From the NCBI RefSeq assembly GCF_022129235.1, contig NZ_JADQAI010000004.1:124001-188000 (forward strand): DNA of 64,000 nt. The letters run 5' to 3'. Numbering within the stretch: the stretch's first letter is position 1; every line of letters starts with the position of its first letter. The position numbers were made by a program, and so were the translations under genes. The notes under the pieces are model-generated. The model did no database searches, had not been told where the DNA came from, and saw only the letters and a program-made list of their open reading frames with translations. Positions 1-8,983 of this stretch are shown here, one piece after another. Origin of the DNA: Psychrobacter sp. Ps6 (GTDB taxonomy: Bacteria > Pseudomonadota > Gammaproteobacteria > Pseudomonadales > Moraxellaceae).

Positions 1-282
1 CTCTAATTCAGTCAAGCTCACATCACGCTCTGAATTAGCGTCAGTCTGTGATGGGTTCTGAGCATTCTCTATACTGTCATCTGCTGCTTCATTGACATTA
101 ATATTTGTGGTGACAGGCGTGGTTTGTGTTGACGTTTCAGATGGTGTTTCGGTAGGTGCTTCAGGTTCTGGCGTTTCTTGACAGGCAGTTAGCAGAAATA
201 AACTCAAAAAAACAGCAGAAGCCTTGAGACAGTGAACCTTAGCATTTGTTGAGCTTGGTAATTTTAAGAAGAAAGTGGTCAT
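1..282 (-). CDS. Lipoprotein, N-terminal part (runs off left edge)
   Basis: The first 94 codons of a minus-strand gene are present; the rest lies outside the window. The protein starts with about 17 mildly basic residues, then a hydrophobic stretch ending in a lipobox (LLTAC), so it should be exported, lipid-modified on that cysteine and anchored in an envelope membrane. After the cysteine comes a low-complexity linker rich in Thr, Pro, Glu and Ser, typical of a flexible tether before a folded domain. No functional domain is visible in the part present, so the role is unknown. Confidence 0.7.
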   Translation of the reverse strand, partial: MTTFFLKLPSSTNAKVHCLKASAVFLSLFLLTACQETPEPEAPTETPSETSTQTTPVTTNINVNEAADDSIENAQNPSQTDANSERDVSLTELE

Positions 283-364
283 AATCAGGTTTATCCGTTG
301 ATAAAGCGCTATATAAATGTGGCAATTTGCGAGGGTCAACCTGCCAGTTAATGACCCTATATTA

Positions 365-799
365 TTACGTATTGACCGTAATAACCAGCTTGCGCTGTCC
401 GCTATATCCAGTCACGTCTCTATGCTCACATAAGTAAACCCCTTGCCAAATACCTAGACCCAATGCACCATCAATCAGCGGAATGGTTAAACTAACGCCT
501 AGCATCATGCTTTTAAAATGAGCGGGCAAGTCATCTGACCCTTCTAGTGTGTGGCGGTACTCTAGCTGATCGGCTGGGGCGATTTTATTGAGCCACTCTT
601 CAGTATCTAGTCGGACGTCTGGGTCGGCATTTTCATTAATCGTAAGACTGGCTGAGGTGTGCTGCAAAAACAAATGAACCAACCCTGCTTTATCAGAGTG
701 AGGTATTAGCTGAGCAACGGCTGCTTCGATAATCGGCGTGATGATATGAATACCGCGCGCATAAGTAGGTAGGGTAATGGTGGTTTGATGATAGCTCAT
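365..799 (-). CDS. yjbQ: YjbQ family protein (UPF0047)
   Basis: A 144-residue protein of the YjbQ/UPF0047 family, a compact soluble fold whose E. coli and archaeal members have reported thiamine-phosphate-synthase-like side activity; the physiological role is unsettled. The family hallmarks are visible: a His-Thr-Ser-Ala segment (LQHTSASLTINENAD) around residues 47-60, and a C-terminal GIWQGVYLCEHR block. The start is reassigned to the ATG at 799 because the upstream alternative at 844 is a TTG and would add 15 residues not usual in the family (about 138 residues in E. coli). It stands alone between a lipoprotein gene and mnmC. Confidence 0.85.
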   Translation of the reverse strand: MSYHQTTITLPTYARGIHIITPIIEAAVAQLIPHSDKAGLVHLFLQHTSASLTINENADPDVRLDTEEWLNKIAPADQLEYRHTLEGSDDLPAHFKSMMLGVSLTIPLIDGALGLGIWQGVYLCEHRDVTGYSGQRKLVITVNT

Positions 800-905
800 G
801 ATGCTTATCTCATTGTCGGAATGAACATTAAATAAAGATATCAAAAGATAATATGAATCGTCGAAAGCGCTGTTTTGATTTACATAAATATCATTCTAAA
901 TGATA

Positions 906-2972
906 TTAAGTCAGCGGCGTCTGTAGACGGGTACGATTGGGTGATAGACGTGCGAGCATCGCATCGGATAGTGGCGCAAACAATCCTAGCATCATACCCG
1001 CTAATGCTTCAGCGCAGATGGGCGCCAACGCATACCCTTTTGCTCCCATTGCACTCATGGTCCAAATTCGCTGACTGTTGGTTAGCTGCCCAACGATGGG
1101 ATGATAATCAGGCGTTTGGGTGCGAATGCCAGCACGCCCTTGCCATAGGCTCGTATCGACTGGCACGATAGATTGCATTTCAGGAATAGCAGCAACGAGC
1201 TTGTCCCGGCTAATCTGATGCTCGTCATCTCGTATGTCAGTACTCGTATCATTGCGGATAAAGCTTGCCCCTAGTAATAGATAAGGCTCGCCAGCGGTGA
1301 CAGTGTTTAGCTCATCATCGCCAGTCTGTGCGTTAAATAGCGCACAGTACCCACTATATTTAAGCGGTATTTTTGGCAAACCTTTCAGTTGCTCTACGTC
1401 AGGTGTAAACCAAGACAGCTGCCCACGAATTTTACGGCAATCAAAAATACGCTTATCTAATTGATGACTCTCAAAAGCGGCGCAAATAACGACATTATCA
1501 GCAAAAATAGAGACAGTTTCCTGATTTTGATCACTGCCTTCAATACACACTTGCTGTTCAGTTTCGTTAATTTTACTCACGTTTAATTGCTGAAAACGAA
1601 TGAGTGGATGTGTCAATATAATAATTTTCAATGCTTGCGGGTTGACCAAACCAGACTGGGGTAAGTATAAGTTCTCTGATAAGTCTTGCTCTTTTAGTCC
1701 ACTAATATTCTGCGCTTGCTCATGGGATAGGGTAGTTGCCATCTCATCAGGATAATCTGCGATTTGCTCGGTGCCAATATTGGCTTTTATCAGTAAATCA
1801 AGCGCACCAGTCGGTTCAAGTACTGGCGCTGTATTGAGCTTTATTGCTTTTTGATTGAGGTCTCGGTACAGCCTGCTGCTATAAAGGTAACCGATGGTAT
1901 GTAAATGCTCATCAACGTGGTGAATAGGCGTCATTTTGGGGGCAAGCAAGGCTCGAGGATTGCCTGAAGCCCCTGCCAAAGGCACTGATTTATCCAATAA
2001 GGTCACAGTAATACCGCGATTGGCAAGCGACCAAGCCGTTAGTAATCCTGAGACGCCTGCACCAATGATGGCAGTGTGATTAAAGGTGCTATCTGTTGTA
2101 ATCTGCTTCGCATCGTGGCTTTCGTTATCACAGTTTTTATTATCACTAGTAACGTCAATATGGTCTGTATCGGTCATAATGGCAGTGAGCATTTCTCGCT
2201 TGCGACCAAAACCTTTTACCTTTTTGATGTCAAAGCCATGTTCCTTGAGCCCGCGCTTGACGATGCCTGCACAGCTATAAGTAGCGGCCGTGGTATGCGT
2301 ACGCGATAGACGCTGCATCTGTGCAAAGATACTGTCAGCCCATAATGTACTGTTGCAAGAAGGCGCAAAGCCATCCAAAAACCAAGCATCAATATGAGGC
2401 GCAGACTGGTGAGAGTGATCTATTGCCAGTTTACTAAGACTTTGGACTGCATCACCAAGCCATATATCGACCGTTAGATTATCATAAGAGAAATCCAAAC
2501 GATGGCAACCTGCGATAAGAGGCGGATACGCTGCCAAAAGTAGCTCAATCAACACTACAAGCTCAGGCGCACGTTGACCCCATAGGGCAAGTATGTGCGT
2601 CAAATCTGCAAGCGGTATCGGAAATTTTTCAGTGGTAATGAAATGTAGGCGAGCATCTGCCAGTTGTGGGTGGGTATCGCGCAGCTGTCGCCATAACTGC
2701 CACGTCGCTAAAAGGTTGAGCCCAGTGCCAAAACCCAATTCAGCAATCGTAAAGCATTGCTTTGGTGCAATTCTTGCCAAGCGATCAGGCAGCTGATTGT
2801 GCTCTAAAAATACATGACGTGTCTCTGCCAGACCGTCCGCATGAGAGAAGTACACATCTCCAAACTCACCAGACACTGGCACCATATTGCTAGTATCATC
2901 CATTTGCCACTCAACCTTAGCAGGTGTGATAATGTTTAATGGTTCAGCGTTTGTGTGATGAGCGATAGACAT
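906..2972 (-). CDS. mnmC: Bifunctional tRNA mnm5s2U34 biosynthesis protein MnmC
   Basis: MnmC finishes the 5-methylaminomethyl-2-thiouridine modification at wobble position 34 of tRNAs for Lys, Glu and Gln. The N-terminal domain is the SAM-dependent methyltransferase (glycine-rich [11 protein letters not shown] near residue 80, followed by [13 protein letters not shown] near 190). The C-terminal domain is the FAD-dependent oxidase that removes the carboxymethyl group, opening with the dinucleotide-binding motif [10 protein letters not shown] near residue 300. At 688 residues it is close to the E. coli enzyme (668), so both domains look intact. It is cytoplasmic and transcribed alone. Confidence 0.95.
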   Translation of the reverse strand: MSIAHHTNAEPLNIITPAKVEWQMDDTSNMVPVSGEFGDVYFSHADGLAETRHVFLEHNQLPDRLARIAPKQCFTIAELGFGTGLNLLATWQLWRQLRDTHPQLADARLHFITTEKFPIPLADLTHILALWGQRAPELVVLIELLLAAYPPLIAGCHRLDFSYDNLTVDIWLGDAVQSLSKLAIDHSHQSAPHIDAWFLDGFAPSCNSTLWADSIFAQMQRLSRTHTTAATYSCAGIVKRGLKEHGFDIKKVKGFGRKREMLTAIMTDTDHIDVTSDNKNCDNESHDAKQITTDSTFNHTAIIGAGVSGLLTAWSLANRGITVTLLDKSVPLAGASGNPRALLAPKMTPIHHVDEHLHTIGYLYSSRLYRDLNQKAIKLNTAPVLEPTGALDLLIKANIGTEQIADYPDEMATTLSHEQAQNISGLKEQDLSENLYLPQSGLVNPQALKIIILTHPLIRFQQLNVSKINETEQQVCIEGSDQNQETVSIFADNVVICAAFESHQLDKRIFDCRKIRGQLSWFTPDVEQLKGLPKIPLKYSGYCALFNAQTGDDELNTVTAGEPYLLLGASFIRNDTSTDIRDDEHQISRDKLVAAIPEMQSIVPVDTSLWQGRAGIRTQTPDYHPIVGQLTNSQRIWTMSAMGAKGYALAPICAEALAGMMLGLFAPLSDAMLARLSPNRTRLQTPLT

Positions 2973-3101
2973 GGAAACTTCTTAGCAGGATGATTTACTA
3001 TAATAAAAATGTTCTTGATGACAGAATCAAGTTCATAAAAATACAATGAGACGTCGCAGAATAGAGCAGGTCAAAAGCTAAATTTATAAAGAGCGCATCC
3101 C

Positions 3102-3533
3102 TTACCAACGATCACGGCGGACAAACACAAGCCATGAGATAAAAATACCCACCAACAAACTGATCAAAACGGTAAATGCACCATACAAAAACAACTGACC
3201 TTTGCTCTCATAGACTAAAACGTTTGCTTGGGTCTGCAAGTCGTTCACTTGGCGTTGCAATTGTGCATTACGACTGAGTAGTTCTTGATTGGCCGCTGAC
3301 AGCGCTTTAGTAGACGGTTGCAACTGTGCTGCCAGAGTATCATTGATATCTAGTGCTGAACTTGTTGATGCATCGCCTACAGCAGTTTGACTTGTAGGGG
3401 CTGCTGTAGGACTTGCTGTATCTGCGTTGGGTGCCGTTGGTGCAGCATGCACTGATACTGCTGCCATCAGTAGCAGGCTAGCCAAGCTGTTTTTATAGAA
3501 TCGAGTATTCAAATAAAGGACTTTCTGATTCAC
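3102..3533 (-). CDS. Signal peptide, coiled coil and C-terminal membrane anchor protein
   Basis: A 143-residue protein of unknown function. It has a predicted signal peptide (residues 1-30, ending VHA), an Ala/Thr/Pro-rich linker, a coiled-coil stretch (about 78-108: ANQELLSRNAQLQRQVNDLQ), and a C-terminal membrane helix (about 115-136) followed by a basic tail (RRDRW). This order resembles the C-terminal half of YgiM-type proteins, but no SH3 domain is present. It overlaps the end of the yciI-like gene by 4 bases (ATGA), so the two are very likely translationally coupled. The resemblance to YgiM is by architecture only. Confidence 0.7.
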   Translation of the reverse strand: MNQKVLYLNTRFYKNSLASLLLMAAVSVHAAPTAPNADTASPTAAPTSQTAVGDASTSSALDINDTLAAQLQPSTKALSAANQELLSRNAQLQRQVNDLQTQANVLVYESKGQLFLYGAFTVLISLLVGIFISWLVFVRRDRW

Positions 3534-3847
3534 GATGCAGCTACTGTATCAGTTGGTGTTGGTAAGGCTTGAATAAATGGCTTGATATCCACGTGACTAT
3601 AGACGCCATCACGTAAATAAGGCTCATCGTTTGCCCACGCTTGTGCTGCCTCGATAGAGTCAAACTCAGCAATGATTAAGCTGCCTGACATATCACTCTT
3701 GCCATGTTCGATAGGCGTTGGGCCTGCAATCACCAGACGATCTTCACGACTGAGCGCCTGTAATCGCTCAATATGTTCAGCGCGAGTAATCAGACGCTGT
3801 GCGCTGCTATTAGCCACATCATGACCAATAATGACAAATAAAGACAT
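3530..3847 (-). CDS. yciI: YciI family protein
   Basis: A 105-residue YciI-domain protein, a ferredoxin-like fold whose conserved His and Asp suggest small-molecule chemistry; the substrate is not known. Visible hallmarks are the N-terminal FVIIGHDV strand, the RLVIAGPT turn (about residues 37-44), and the FDSIEAAQAWANDEPYLRDGVY block (about 63-84). A good ribosome binding site (AAGGAAG) precedes the ATG. It lies downstream of yciB on the same strand, echoing the yciA-yciB-yciI neighbourhood of E. coli, and overlaps the next gene by 4 bases. Confidence 0.85.
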   Translation of the reverse strand: MSLFVIIGHDVANSSAQRLITRAEHIERLQALSREDRLVIAGPTPIEHGKSDMSGSLIIAEFDSIEAAQAWANDEPYLRDGVYSHVDIKPFIQALPTPTDTVAAS

Positions 3848-3981
3848 GGAACTTCCTTAGTTGATAATAAAACGTGATGATTGATTAGAAATACATCGTA
3901 TAACGCTAATGGGTGATTACTTCGAGCTCTAAAAGCAGTTTTATCAATTATAAGACAGTAGCTGCAATCAGCGCATAACTG

Positions 3982-4533
3982 TTATTTGGTGGTTTTGTCC
4001 GTCAGCGCAGGGTTGAGATGTTTTTTGAGTACAGCAAACTGAGCCACGACGAATACCAGCATAATCGGAATCCAGCCATAAGTCTTGAAGTTAATCCACG
4101 CTTCATCTGACATGGTGAATGCTGTGATATAATGAAGTACAGCCATGAGGGCGAAGAAAAGTGCCCAAGCAACGGTCAGTTTTTTCCAACCACTAAGTGT
4201 CAAAGTAAATACTTCTTTCATTGCTAGCTGCATCAGTGGCTTATTGATAGCGGCACTGACAAACAAGGTCAACGCAAAAATACCATTGATAATGGGCGAT
4301 TTCCAACGTAGATAGATGTCATCGCGCAACAGCAATGTGCCACCACAAAATAAAATGGTTAATAGTAAGACGACCCATTGTTGCTTATCAAACTTGCCTT
4401 TTTGGCGAATAAAGTGAATGGCATAAACAATGATAGTAGCGACGAGCAAAGCCCCTGCCGCTGCCAAAATACCGTTATAACGCGCCGCGATAAAAAAGGC
4501 AATCAAAGGAATAAAGTCTAATAATGCTTTCAT
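3982..4533 (-). CDS. yciB: Inner membrane septation protein A family (YciB/IspZ)
   Basis: A polytopic inner-membrane protein of 183 residues belonging to the YciB/IspZ family, linked in enterobacteria to cell envelope synthesis and in Shigella to septation. The opening KALLDFIPLIAFF and the later KSPIINGIFALTLF segment are family signatures, and roughly five membrane helices are visible. The start is reassigned to the ATG at 4533; the longer version would need a TTG at 4554. It precedes yciI by 134 bases on the same strand and is divergent from the rnm-like gene. Confidence 0.9.
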   Translation of the reverse strand: MKALLDFIPLIAFFIAARYNGILAAAGALLVATIIVYAIHFIRQKGKFDKQQWVVLLLTILFCGGTLLLRDDIYLRWKSPIINGIFALTLFVSAAINKPLMQLAMKEVFTLTLSGWKKLTVAWALFFALMAVLHYITAFTMSDEAWINFKTYGWIPIMLVFVVAQFAVLKKHLNPALTDKTTK

Positions 4534-4829
4534 AGCAAAGGTTGTGTCCAACAAAAACGTATGGGGTAGTTTACACGTCTACTGCCCCAAAAAAAAGCAA
4601 TCAACACGATAATCCTGCGATATACGTCACCTACAGAGTAATACGGTCTTATTGTGGCTAATGACCATACCACTGACCAAATATAACCATCAAATACAGC
4701 AGCAATGGTCGCTAAATCCAGAGAACTGGCTCAGACATTATCAATAGCAATTAATATGAATAGTGACTATCTACTACCTATTACTAAATTTTTTATACGC
4801 TTATTTTTTAAAATATTAAGGTTTATCTT

Positions 4830-5711
4830 ATGAAATACGACTTACATTGTCACAGTACCTGTTCGGATGGTACTTACGCACCAACTGAAGTAGTAAAGCG
4901 CGCGCACGCAGCGGGCATCAATGTACTGGCACTGACTGACCACGACACGCTGGCGGGCATTGATGAGGCAAGAGCAGTTGCCAATGCTCATGATATACAG
5001 CTGATCAATGGGGTGGAAATTAGCTGTGAGCATACGTTGAGCGGTGGCTATGGCAAAAACAAATCTACCAATAAAATCATCCATGTGCTTGGGCTGGATT
5101 TTGCTGATCGCGAAAAGATGCATGCCACTCTGCAGCAACTACAAGACAGTCGGGCCACACGTGGTCAGCGCATCACCGAAAAGCTCAGCGAGCTGCTGGA
5201 TATAGATTTCGATGAGTTGTGGCAAGCCGTGCTCGACAAGGCAGGTGGCAACCCACAAGCGGTTGGACGCGCACATATTGGGCAGGTGCTATTTGAGCGG
5301 GGCGAGGTCAAAACCGTTCAGAAAGCTTTTGATAAATATTTGGCAGATAATAAACCTGCTTATGTGGCGATCGAGGCATTGACGATGCAGCATGGTATCG
5401 AGTTGATTCATGCTTGTGGTGGCAAGGCGGTGCTTGCGCATCCCACGCGCTATCAGCTATCCGCCACACGAGTGCGCAAGCTGATTGAGGAGTTTGCTCA
5501 GCTTGGCGGCGATGCCTGTGAGCTACCAGCCACGAGTGAACCGATCAGCACACGCAGAATGGTTGATCGTAGTATTGCCGAGCACAACCTTGTCACCTCG
5601 ATTGGCAGCGATTTTCATGGCAGTAACATGCCGTGGCGCCGTCTGGGTGATGTGCCTGTCTTGAACGCTGACCAACAAGGGGTTTGGGAGTCTTTTACAA
5701 CCCTTGCTTAG
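4830..5711 (+). CDS. rnm: PHP-domain 5'-3' exoribonuclease/phosphatase (RNase AM, YciV)
   Basis: A 293-residue PHP-domain phosphoesterase matching the E. coli YciV (RNase AM/TrpH) family, which trims 5' ends of rRNA precursors and hydrolyses nucleoside 3',5'-bisphosphates using a trinuclear metal centre. Metal ligands are recognisable: the N-terminal DLHCHSTCSDG motif, LTDHDTLAG (about 36-44), the Glu in NGVEISCEH, KAVLAHPTRY (about 200), and the C-terminal SDFHG. Length agrees with the E. coli protein (293). It is divergent from yciB, and that yciB/rnm pairing is consistent with the enterobacterial arrangement. It is preceded by an AAGG ribosome site. Confidence 0.9.
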   Translation: MKYDLHCHSTCSDGTYAPTEVVKRAHAAGINVLALTDHDTLAGIDEARAVANAHDIQLINGVEISCEHTLSGGYGKNKSTNKIIHVLGLDFADREKMHATLQQLQDSRATRGQRITEKLSELLDIDFDELWQAVLDKAGGNPQAVGRAHIGQVLFERGEVKTVQKAFDKYLADNKPAYVAIEALTMQHGIELIHACGGKAVLAHPTRYQLSATRVRKLIEEFAQLGGDACELPATSEPISTRRMVDRSIAEHNLVTSIGSDFHGSNMPWRRLGDVPVLNADQQGVWESFTTLA

Positions 5712-5955
5712 CAAGTAGGATTTAAATTTTTATAGTTACTTCTAGTAAGGTTACTTCCAATAGTGATAGGGCCTTATTGATCATGATGAGTAAGGCTAGG
5801 AATGGATCTGTAAACGTAATTACATTCATAGAGAAATAAATGCGTAAAACTGATTGATAATTAAGGTATAAATTGCCACACTGAATAGACCTTAGTCGTG
5901 GCTCACGGCTCACTATTCTTAAATCTATAAATTTGACTATCCGCGGTAGTGCATT

Positions 5956-7389
5956 ATGGCTGTATATAAGTTCTATCTAGGCCACAGAGAGCTTTCTAAG
6001 GCGGTTTTTGAATGGGATGCTGCTGATAGGACGGCCCTACTAGCAGCGTTTATGTTAATGGAGGTTTTTTCACATTGGCTATGGTGCTTATTTGTATGGT
6101 ATCGCCGCGATACTTATGGTGTTTACATTGATATCAACCTGCTCTATCTAGTATGGATTAGCGTGTCTATAGTTGGTGTTTTCTTGCTATGGATGTCCAG
6201 TCGTTTTTCACCAGTTAGAAGTGCTAATAGCAATCTGCACATATGGCAAGCTTTGCTAATCACTATTTATAGTGTCTACATTACTTTTATTGTCGCCATA
6301 CTAGGACATAGTAGTCTAGTAACGGGTGTGTCATTAGTAGGTGGTGCTATGCTAGGAATGATGCTCATTAACCGGAATTATGTTTGGCGAGCATTTATAG
6401 GGCAAATTATTGTGACCTTGGCAGTATCGCTACTTCCTTATTTTGGTATTACGATACCCAATCTACGCCAATTTACGGCCATTACTCTTCCTTCTAATAT
6501 ACATAGCTATATGACTTATAGTGATATGACTATCGTTAAAAATGAAGCGTTGACTTGGGAGGGTCTTAATCACCTGCGTCAATCTTCCAACCTTTTGTGG
6601 CGATCTACCCATATTTATATGTCGCTACCAAAAGCGATTTTTATCATTTATATGTTTCGTATTTTGTTAGTGTCATTAGACGATAGTAGGCAAGAAACCT
6701 TGCAGTACGCCAATCAAGATGAGCTTACTCAGCTAAAAAACCGTCGCTACGGTCTGAAGAAAATGAAGTATGCGTTGTCAACGGTACGAGACGATCAAGA
6801 TTTTAGCGTGATGCTCTTTGATTTGGATTGGTTTAAACGCATCAACGATAACTATGGCCACGATGTGGGGGATCAAGTATTGATCGAAATATCGCAGACG
6901 CTATTGCAGTCGTTATCAGATGAAACCATCATTAGCCGTTACGGTGGTGAGGAGTTTTTGGTCGTGCTACCAAATACGTCGCACGATAGTGCAATGGTGA
7001 TTGCTGAGCAATTACGGCATAGTATTGCTCAGCATGTCATCAATGTCGGTGATATGTTTACTTTTAGCGTGACAGCAAGTTTTGGGCTGTATACCTTGAC
7101 CCATCAAGAAAGGGCTCGCATTGTCAAAAACTATAAATCTATTTTGGCAAAAAAAGCCCAATCTCAATCAAGTGCATCATCTCTTATCAAGCCGATTGCC
7201 ACGCAGAGAGCTGAGAGCCAAATGGCATTTATACAAAAACTACCTAGCGATATCTGTCAACGTTTGATTAGCACAGCAGATAAGGCTCTTTATGAAGCCA
7301 AGCACCGTGGACGCAATCAAGTCGTGAGTGCCAATCATATGTTTGCTGAAAAAAACGATGGTATCCATTCACTCTACAAAAAACGCTAG
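5956..7389 (+). CDS. Membrane-anchored diguanylate cyclase (GGDEF)
   Basis: A 477-residue protein with an N-terminal multi-helix membrane region (about residues 28-235, some six helices) and a C-terminal GGDEF domain. The catalytic motif is GGEEF at residues 330-334, and the Mg-binding FDLDWFKRINDNYGHDVGD block is intact, so it should make c-di-GMP from GTP. The usual product-inhibition site (RxxD five residues before the motif) is absent; SDET occupies that position. There is also an unusual insertion of about 45 residues, rich in Lys, Ser and Gln, before the final ADKALYEAK helix. The sensed signal is unknown. It is transcribed alone and convergent with truD. Confidence 0.9.
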   Translation: MAVYKFYLGHRELSKAVFEWDAADRTALLAAFMLMEVFSHWLWCLFVWYRRDTYGVYIDINLLYLVWISVSIVGVFLLWMSSRFSPVRSANSNLHIWQALLITIYSVYITFIVAILGHSSLVTGVSLVGGAMLGMMLINRNYVWRAFIGQIIVTLAVSLLPYFGITIPNLRQFTAITLPSNIHSYMTYSDMTIVKNEALTWEGLNHLRQSSNLLWRSTHIYMSLPKAIFIIYMFRILLVSLDDSRQETLQYANQDELTQLKNRRYGLKKMKYALSTVRDDQDFSVMLFDLDWFKRINDNYGHDVGDQVLIEISQTLLQSLSDETIISRYGGEEFLVVLPNTSHDSAMVIAEQLRHSIAQHVINVGDMFTFSVTASFGLYTLTHQERARIVKNYKSILAKKAQSQSSASSLIKPIATQRAESQMAFIQKLPSDICQRLISTADKALYEAKHRGRNQVVSANHMFAEKNDGIHSLYKKR

Positions 7390-7430
7390 CCGCCACTCTG
7401 CAAGTAGCCGCTACGCTATCAATAACCCAA

Positions 7431-8726
7431 TCATGAATCCATCTGCTGAACCAAACTTGCTAGCACACTGGTGGCAAAGCTACCTGTGGTCAATGTAAAG
7501 CTTAATACCAATGTCTGCTCATCCGACCACTGCCAGCTTAATTGCTCAATAGGCAGTCGTAGCGCACGTCTTTGTGCTTTGATATCGCGCTGCTCCAACC
7601 CCGTTGCTAGTTGCATGAGTAATGGGCTATGTTGTACGACTTCGTTTTCTAACGCGGCCGCACTGCCACTGACTTTATCATTACCCGTACCCCAAAGCAC
7701 AGCAGTTGGGTGGATATCGCCGCTACTCATACGAGCACGCAATGTCTCATCTAAGGTCTCGCTTGTGAATATCGATCCTGACCCATCCAAATTAAACACT
7801 TCACCTGCCAGCCCCGTGTGCCAGCTGTCATCGCGTACTCGTGCGGCTAGTATCTCATTGAATATCAAACTGCGGGCTGCCGATAGCTCCATCGTATTTT
7901 GTTCGCGCGGCGCACGTTTGCGTTTGCTCTTTTTGGGTTGCGGCTTTGGCTCGCGCGCTGGACGGGCAAATAGCGACAATGCTTCTCTGATATTATTACC
8001 CTGACGGCCAAAACGCTGTGGGCCAAAGTAATTGGGCACACCTGTTTTATCAATGCGTGCTAAATGCTCCTCGACGCGTTGCCTAGCCGTCTGCTCAGTA
8101 GATAACGATTGCTCAGTTGACTCAGTATTTTCATCATCATTCGCAAACTCAATATCACGCAAGGTAATGATAAATTGATTGGCGCGGTGGGTGCCGCGAT
8201 TGAGTTTTTTATTATGCCAATGCTGCGCCAGAATAACGACGGACTCATTTTCGCCAATATCTATCGGTGCAAACTCCGTAAGCGGCAACTGCTTTTTTGG
8301 TATTCGTAAGCTAAACCACTGGGTCGTCACCGCGTGGCGATCCTTCAACCCTGAGTAGCCGACATCACGCAGTGGTATGTCTGCCCACTCTGACAAGAGT
8401 TTTGCCAAATACGCAGTGTTCATGCCTAATTTTTTAATATGCAGCCATAAATGCTCACCTTCGTCGGTGAACTCTAGCGGTAATATTTCATTGACCACAA
8501 AGTCTGTAGCATCTGCCTTATAAGTGGCTTGCTTTATCGGTGGACGGCTCGGTTGTGGCAACTTTGCGGTGTCAGTGGCAGCAGTAATATCAATATCAGT
8601 GAGATCAAAACTGGCGGCAGCATGTTCATGTGAGTCGCTATCTATATCGCTATCTGAGTCGCTATCTAATACTGACTGAGTAGCAGAGTTATTTTCAATA
8701 TCGATAGAGGTGTCTTGAGAAGTCAT
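7431..8726 (-). CDS. truD: tRNA pseudouridine(13) synthase TruD
   Basis: TruD converts U13 of tRNA-Glu to pseudouridine. The catalytic motif GLKDRHAVTTQW carries the nucleophile Asp at residue 129, and the second signature NYFGPQRFGRQGNN is intact. The start is reassigned to the ATG at 8726; an upstream extension would begin with a cysteine-rich non-family segment. Even so, at 431 residues it exceeds the usual length of about 350: there is a 49-residue extra N-terminal stretch, rich in Asp/Ser repeats, and a Lys/Arg-rich insert after LSLFARPARE. It is divergent from the Rieske reductase. Confidence 0.95.
   Translation of the reverse strand: MTSQDTSIDIENNSATQSVLDSDSDSDIDSDSHEHAAASFDLTDIDITAATDTAKLPQPSRPPIKQATYKADATDFVVNEILPLEFTDEGEHLWLHIKKLGMNTAYLAKLLSEWADIPLRDVGYSGLKDRHAVTTQWFSLRIPKKQLPLTEFAPIDIGENESVVILAQHWHNKKLNRGTHRANQFIITLRDIEFANDDENTESTEQSLSTEQTARQRVEEHLARIDKTGVPNYFGPQRFGRQGNNIREALSLFARPAREPKPQPKKSKRKRAPREQNTMELSAARSLIFNEILAARVRDDSWHTGLAGEVFNLDGSGSIFTSETLDETLRARMSSGDIHPTAVLWGTGNDKVSGSAAALENEVVQHSPLLMQLATGLEQRDIKAQRRALRLPIEQLSWQWSDEQTLVLSFTLTTGSFATSVLASLVQQMDS
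8637..8672 (-). repeat. Short tandem repeats encoding a Ser-Asp tract in TruD
   Basis: The segment consists of near-identical 6- to 12-base units (variants of GCTATCTGAGTC read on the plus strand) that encode alternating Asp and Ser near TruD residues 20-30. It is a simple in-frame repeat in the non-catalytic N-terminal tail and could change length by slippage without breaking the frame. Confidence 0.6.
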
Positions 8727-8983
8727 AATATGGTCTTTTATTGTGTTTATTGATAATAAATGAAGATAGCGAATGCATTGATGAAAAGTCGCGCAATTAC
8801 GTTTTGCAACGCAGCAAGCATACAAAAAAACATCGTGTGCCAAGTGGTCTTGCTACTATCAGTCTATAGAACGCTAAAAATAACAAGCATTAAAAAATAA
8901 GGTAAGTTGAATTTGTCTGGTTTGTTGTAGTCATTTTCAACTCGCTGTCATCAGGAAATCATTATAACTGTTAAGGAAGCATT

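Noticed and set aside
875..1171. Open frame of 98 codons on the plus strand at the 3' end of mnmC
   Set aside because: It is antisense to the conserved C-terminus of MnmC and has no recognisable protein features.
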